A stretch of 8,152 nt of DNA, from assembly GCA_000433775.1 (NCBI GenBank), contig HF998457.1, forward strand, positions 30,914 through 39,065, given 5' to 3'. This DNA comes from Corallococcus sp. CAG:1435 (GTDB lineage: Bacteria; Bacillota; Clostridia; Christensenellales; CAG-314). Position numbers and translations under genes: made by a program. Of the stretch, positions 5,930 to 8,152 are shown one piece after another. How positions within the stretch are numbered: position 1 is the stretch's first letter; every line of letters begins with the position of its first letter. The notes beneath the pieces are model-generated. The model worked only from the letters and a program-made list of their open reading frames with translations. It was not told the DNA's origin and did not search any database.

Positions 5930-6661
5930 GTGAAAAGGTTTTGTGTTGCAATATTACTGTTGTTTTTCCTGTGTGCCGTCTTTCCCCAAAAGGCAGTTGC
6001 ACAGGACGTGCAATGGGTAAGAATTACGGAAGATGACGTGAATCTCTACGCCACCTGCGAAAATTCCAAAGTTATGTTTGAACTTCCCAAAAGTTACTAC
6101 TTGCAGGTTTTGGGAGAGAAAAACGGCATGTACAACGTTGCGATAATGCAAAACGAAGAGGATTTTCCGCAAATAACGGGGTACGTGTGGAAAATCGAGG
6201 TGGAAGACTGCGACGAACCGCCCCAACCGCCCTACTATCCGACGGAAAAAATAACAGTCAACACCGATTCGGCGCAACTGAAACTTTCTCCCGTGCCTTC
6301 TGCCGAAACGCTCATTACCGTTACCAACACTCAAACCATGAGTTACTACGGTGAAACAAAATCCTACGGAGAAACGTGGTACTACGTGTACTTTGCCGGC
6401 AAATTCGGTTACGTAACCTCCGATTGCGTAACAAAACCGATAATTGCCATGCACCCCACCCCTTTGCCACAGGACGTCGTTGTTCCGCCAACGGATGAAA
6501 TTCCCGACATTCCCTTGGAAGAGGAACCTGACGGCGAAACGGGCATTACAACGGAAATTTTCCTCATCGTGTTTGTGGCAATACTAGCCGTAAGCGTTTG
6601 TCTGGCATTGTTTTTGCCGGGAAACCTCAAAAAGAAAGACGTCTTCGACAAAGACCTCTGA
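5930..6661 (+). CDS. Secreted, membrane-anchored SH3-like protein of unknown function (243 aa)
   Basis: A signal peptide spans residues 1-24 (MKRFCVAILLLFFLCAVFPQ, then KAVA before QD, a good AXA cleavage site). Two SH3-like segments follow: 27-92 (WVRITEDDVNLYATCENSKV, with GYVWKIEV at 84-91) and 106-168 (EKITVNTDSAQLKLSPVP, with ETWYYVYFAGKFGYVTSDCV). A proline- and glutamate-rich linker covers 170-206. A transmembrane helix at 209-230 is followed by the basic stop-transfer NLKKKD. The predicted topology is outside, then a single C-terminal anchor. SH3b-like domains often bind peptidoglycan or wall peptides, but no enzyme domain is present. I chose the GTG at 5930 because GGAGG (5917-5921) sits 8 bases upstream and the lipophilic signal then starts cleanly; the ATG at 5915 overlaps that site. 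It is the only plus-strand gene here and resembles bacterial envelope proteins, so it is either a host gene or a lysogenic-conversion gene. Confidence 0.85.
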   Translation: MKRFCVAILLLFFLCAVFPQKAVAQDVQWVRITEDDVNLYATCENSKVMFELPKSYYLQVLGEKNGMYNVAIMQNEEDFPQITGYVWKIEVEDCDEPPQPPYYPTEKITVNTDSAQLKLSPVPSAETLITVTNTQTMSYYGETKSYGETWYYVYFAGKFGYVTSDCVTKPIIAMHPTPLPQDVVVPPTDEIPDIPLEEEPDGETGITTEIFLIVFVAILAVSVCLALFLPGNLKKKDVFDKDL

Positions 6662-6792
6662 CGGTAACCACCGACAAAAATTGCCCCGACTTTCACCGCC
6701 CTAAAAACACTTTTTTTGTACTGTGCAAGGACACCGGCAATGCCGGAACAACACAATTTTGCAATGTACACGATAGACAGCCGATGCAACAA
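6662..6792. other. Intergenic spacer after the SH3-like gene
   Basis: No gene is apparent here. A run of seven T (6712-6718) lies about 50 bases after the stop codon without a strong stem before it. A perfect short hairpin, CCGGC-AAT-GCCGG (6734-6746), follows without a T-run after it. Neither is a convincing intrinsic terminator, though the pair may mark the transcript end. Confidence 0.35.
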
Positions 6793-7174
6793 CGTGCTGC
6801 AAGCGACTTGCAGGCATGTGCAATGCTTAATGCTGACGTGTAACAACAAAAAGGTACTGCCCTTTGCAACCCCGAAACGTTACGGCAAAATTGCCGTCGG
6901 GCTGTGCGATAAATGCCGTGGTTCGTTGCAGGCAACTTGCAGACATCTGTACAATGTGCTTAATGCTGCACGCTGATAGCAGGCAGGTTGTTGCCCTTTG
7001 AAACCCCGAAACGTTACAGTAAACTTGCCGTTGGGCTGTGCGATAAATGCCGTGGCTCGTTTCAGGCAACTTGCAGGCATGTACAATGTGCTTAATGCTG
7101 ACGTGTAACAACAAAAACGTACTGCCCTTTGAAACCCCGAAACGTTCAAGCAAACTTGCCTTTGGGCTGAGGCG
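6793..7174. repeat. Tandem imperfect repeats of about 132 bases (2.9 copies)
   Basis: Three head-to-tail copies lie at about 6793-6924, 6925-7057 and 7058-7174, the last cut short. Anchors recur in order: ACTTGCAGGCATGT, GCTTAATGCTG (6825, 6958, 7090), GCCCTTT (6859, 6993, 7124), CCCCGAAACGTT, and GGGCTGTGCGATAAATGCCG in the first two. The period is 131-134 bases. Divergence is high enough that copies are not recent duplicates. Copy 1 has a perfect CTGCAAG-CGA-CTTGCAG stem (6797-6813) and ACGGCAA-AA-TTGCCGT (6882-6897); the second is partly kept in the others. Indels between copies break every reading frame, so coding is unlikely. It resembles dispersed intergenic repeats of Clostridia genomes, an impression from memory that a genome search would settle. 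Confidence 0.75.
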
Positions 7175-7531
7175 CAACTTTAAGGCAAAAGTACTTGTTG
7201 ACCGTACAAAAATTGACTACATGTCAAATAAAGTTACGCAGTGTCTGAAACGCTTGTGAAAGTGCCTGAACATGCCAAACATCAAAATAGCCGTCAATTT
7301 GAATGTTGATTTGCACAATTTTCGCAAAAATAAAGACGTCCCGAAAGACATCCCTCCAAATTGCCTTTTGTTACCTGTCAAAACGTCGTTTAATACCGCA
7401 GAAAGTTTGTGATTAAAAGTAACGGTCCTGGGCAACTTTCAAATGCACATGTGCGCATATGTTCACGCAAGACAGTACCGAAAGCGTAACCTCAGGTTGC
7501 ACACAATCACAACGCCAGCCATTTACAAAAA
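7175..7531. other. Stretch without a credible gene between the repeats and the regulator
   Basis: I see no open frame with a proper start site. A minus-strand frame of 72 codons (7217-7435) starts at TTG without a binding site and has no recognisable sequence. Small palindromes are present: TTGAC-TACAT-GTCAA (7213-7227), GCACATGTGC (7445-7454) and AACCTCAGGTT (7490-7500). None is followed by a T-run on the minus strand, so no terminator for the regulator gene is evident. These could be operator sites or chance. Confidence 0.4.
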
Positions 7532-7999
7532 TCACAATGCAATGCGAGAGCCGTTGTGTTGCTTGTCCAGCAACTTTCGCACCCAATCGGTGTCGCCGTA
7601 GGTGTTTTCAAACCACTGCTCGTCGCAACCCAAAAATTCCAACTTGCCTTTGAAACATTCTCTTGCTCGGGCGAGTTTTCGGTACAGGGTGGACATGGAC
7701 ACGCCGTAGGTTTGGCAAATGTGTTCTTTGCTTGTGTTTTTTATGTAAATTTCCACCAGCAACGCTCGGAAAGAGTCGGGCAATGCGGTAAGCGCACTTT
7801 TGACGCAGGAAAGAAAATACAAAAAATCATCTCTCATGCGGGCAAGTTCGGCAACTTCCGTCATCTGACCCAATGTGCCGCCTTTTGCCTGCGATGAAGA
7901 AAAAGAACGCAACGCCGTCGACAGGCATTGCTTTTGCAAACGCTGCGCCGTTTTTTTACAATAGGGAATGCCCCTCAACATTACCAATTCGTAATTCAT
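7532..7999 (-). CDS. Sigma-70 region 4-like / phage late transcription regulator (155 aa)
   Basis: The C-terminal half contains a helix-turn-helix of sigma region 4 type. Residues 66-83 (VKSALTALPDSFRALLVE) resemble the first helices of that domain, and 86-113 (IKNTSKEHICQTYGVSMSTL, then YRKLARARE) give the HTH with the recognition helix near SMSTLYRKLARA. The N-terminal 65 residues lack sigma region 2, so this is not a complete sigma factor. Proteins of this size and form in Firmicutes phages act as late-gene activators or sigma-like regulators, usually encoded just upstream of the terminase genes. Here it lies on the same strand as terminase but about 1.7 kb upstream. The ATG at 7999 was chosen because AAAGGAGG ends 7 bases upstream; the in-frame ATG at 8017 lies before that site. 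A LexA-like palindrome stands 26 bases upstream. DNA binding is well supported by the HTH; the late-activator role is inferred. Confidence 0.75.
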   Translation of the reverse strand: MNYELVMLRGIPYCKKTAQRLQKQCLSTALRSFSSSQAKGGTLGQMTEVAELARMRDDFLYFLSCVKSALTALPDSFRALLVEIYIKNTSKEHICQTYGVSMSTLYRKLARARECFKGKLEFLGCDEQWFENTYGDTDWVRKLLDKQHNGSRIAL

Positions 8000-8024
8000 T
8001 TTAACACCTCCTTTCATCGTTTAC

Positions 8025-8036
8025 GAACATTTGTTC
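8025..8036. promoter_or_regulatory. LexA (SOS) box-like palindrome upstream of the regulator
   Basis: GAAC-ATTT-GTTC is a perfect palindrome in its arms. On the minus strand, GAACAAATGTTC fits every position of the core of the Bacillus-type LexA box (CGAACRNRYGTTYC), and only the two outermost bases differ (12 of 14). It lies 26 bases upstream of the regulator ATG and just downstream of its likely -10 element, a placement where a repressor would block transcription. LexA control would link the regulator to DNA damage, as in prophage induction. A phage repressor with similar specificity is the alternative. Confidence 0.5.
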
Positions 8037-8048
8037 TATTTTCACGGC

Positions 8049-8055
8049 TATAATA
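8049..8055. promoter_or_regulatory. Probable -10 element(s) near the LexA-like box
   Basis: On the minus strand TATTAT (8050-8055) could serve the regulator gene, with a start near 8043 just before the LexA-like box. The only good -35 (TTGTCA, about 15 bases from an overlapping TATAGC) is too close for a standard spacer. On the plus strand the same bases read as a perfect TATAAT (8049-8054), with the LexA-like box in the -35 area, but no gene is seen to its right within the window. Orientation toward the regulator is the simpler reading. Confidence 0.35.
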
Positions 8056-8152
8056 ACAAAGAAAATATGACAACAGTCTGGCAGTTTTAATATTTTTTCT
8101 CACAAAATCCAACAATTTTTTTATCATTTTTTGTCGAATATGTCTTTTGTGA

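Noticed and set aside
6734..6746. Rho-independent terminator for the SH3-like gene
   Set aside because: The CCGGC-AAT-GCCGG stem is short and is not followed by a T-run; the nearby T-run precedes it.
6793..7174. CRISPR array
   Set aside because: The units are about 132 bases, diverged along their whole length and without the alternation of identical short repeats and unique spacers.
6827..7177. Minus-strand frame of 116 codons across the tandem repeats
   Set aside because: The same repeat is read in different frames in successive copies, and no start signal is present, so it is an artefact of the repeats.
7217..7435. Minus-strand 72-codon frame
   Set aside because: It has a TTG start without a binding site. 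An internal ATG has GGAGGG directly against it, too close to work well, and no family resemblance is seen.

Overview
The window looks like part of a tailed-phage genome, most simply a prophage, in a Gram-positive Clostridia-like host. Pointers to a Firmicute are the strong AAAGGAGG-type ribosome binding sites before most genes, a Bacillus-type LexA box, and protein sequences resembling those of gut Clostridia phages. No integrase, attachment site, tail or lysis gene lies in the window, so integration is inferred.

The left two thirds (14-5818, all on the minus strand, read right to left) is a head and DNA-packaging module. In transcription order it holds the terminase large subunit, a 353-base stretch without a credible gene, a 103-residue protein that may be the terminase small subunit or a remnant of it, a small cysteine-rich zinc-ribbon-like protein, a P22-type portal, a coiled-coil scaffold and an HK97-fold major capsid protein. 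From the 103-residue protein to the capsid gene, genes overlap or lie 3 to 24 bases apart, so they are probably co-transcribed. No head maturation protease is present, which fits scaffold-assisted assembly with an uncleaved capsid protein. The 353-base gap carries helically phased TTTCAA repeats, a possible promoter and a perfect hairpin touching the next ribosome binding site.

The right third is different. A plus-strand gene (5930-6661) encodes a secreted, C-terminally membrane-anchored protein with two SH3-like segments. Downstream lie almost three copies of a roughly 132-base repeat (6793-7174) and 357 bases without a credible gene. A minus-strand gene for a sigma-region-4-like regulator (7532-7999) follows, preceded by a LexA/SOS-like palindrome. 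A regulator of this kind normally sits just upstream of the terminase genes and switches on late transcription. Here a host-like gene and repeats separate it from terminase by about 1.7 kb, so the segment may be a lysogenic-conversion insertion or a rearranged prophage.

The most interesting signals are non-coding: the phased repeats after terminase (candidate packaging or regulatory site), the paired direct repeats before terminase (candidate late-activator site), the SOS-like box before the regulator, and the 132-base repeat family.
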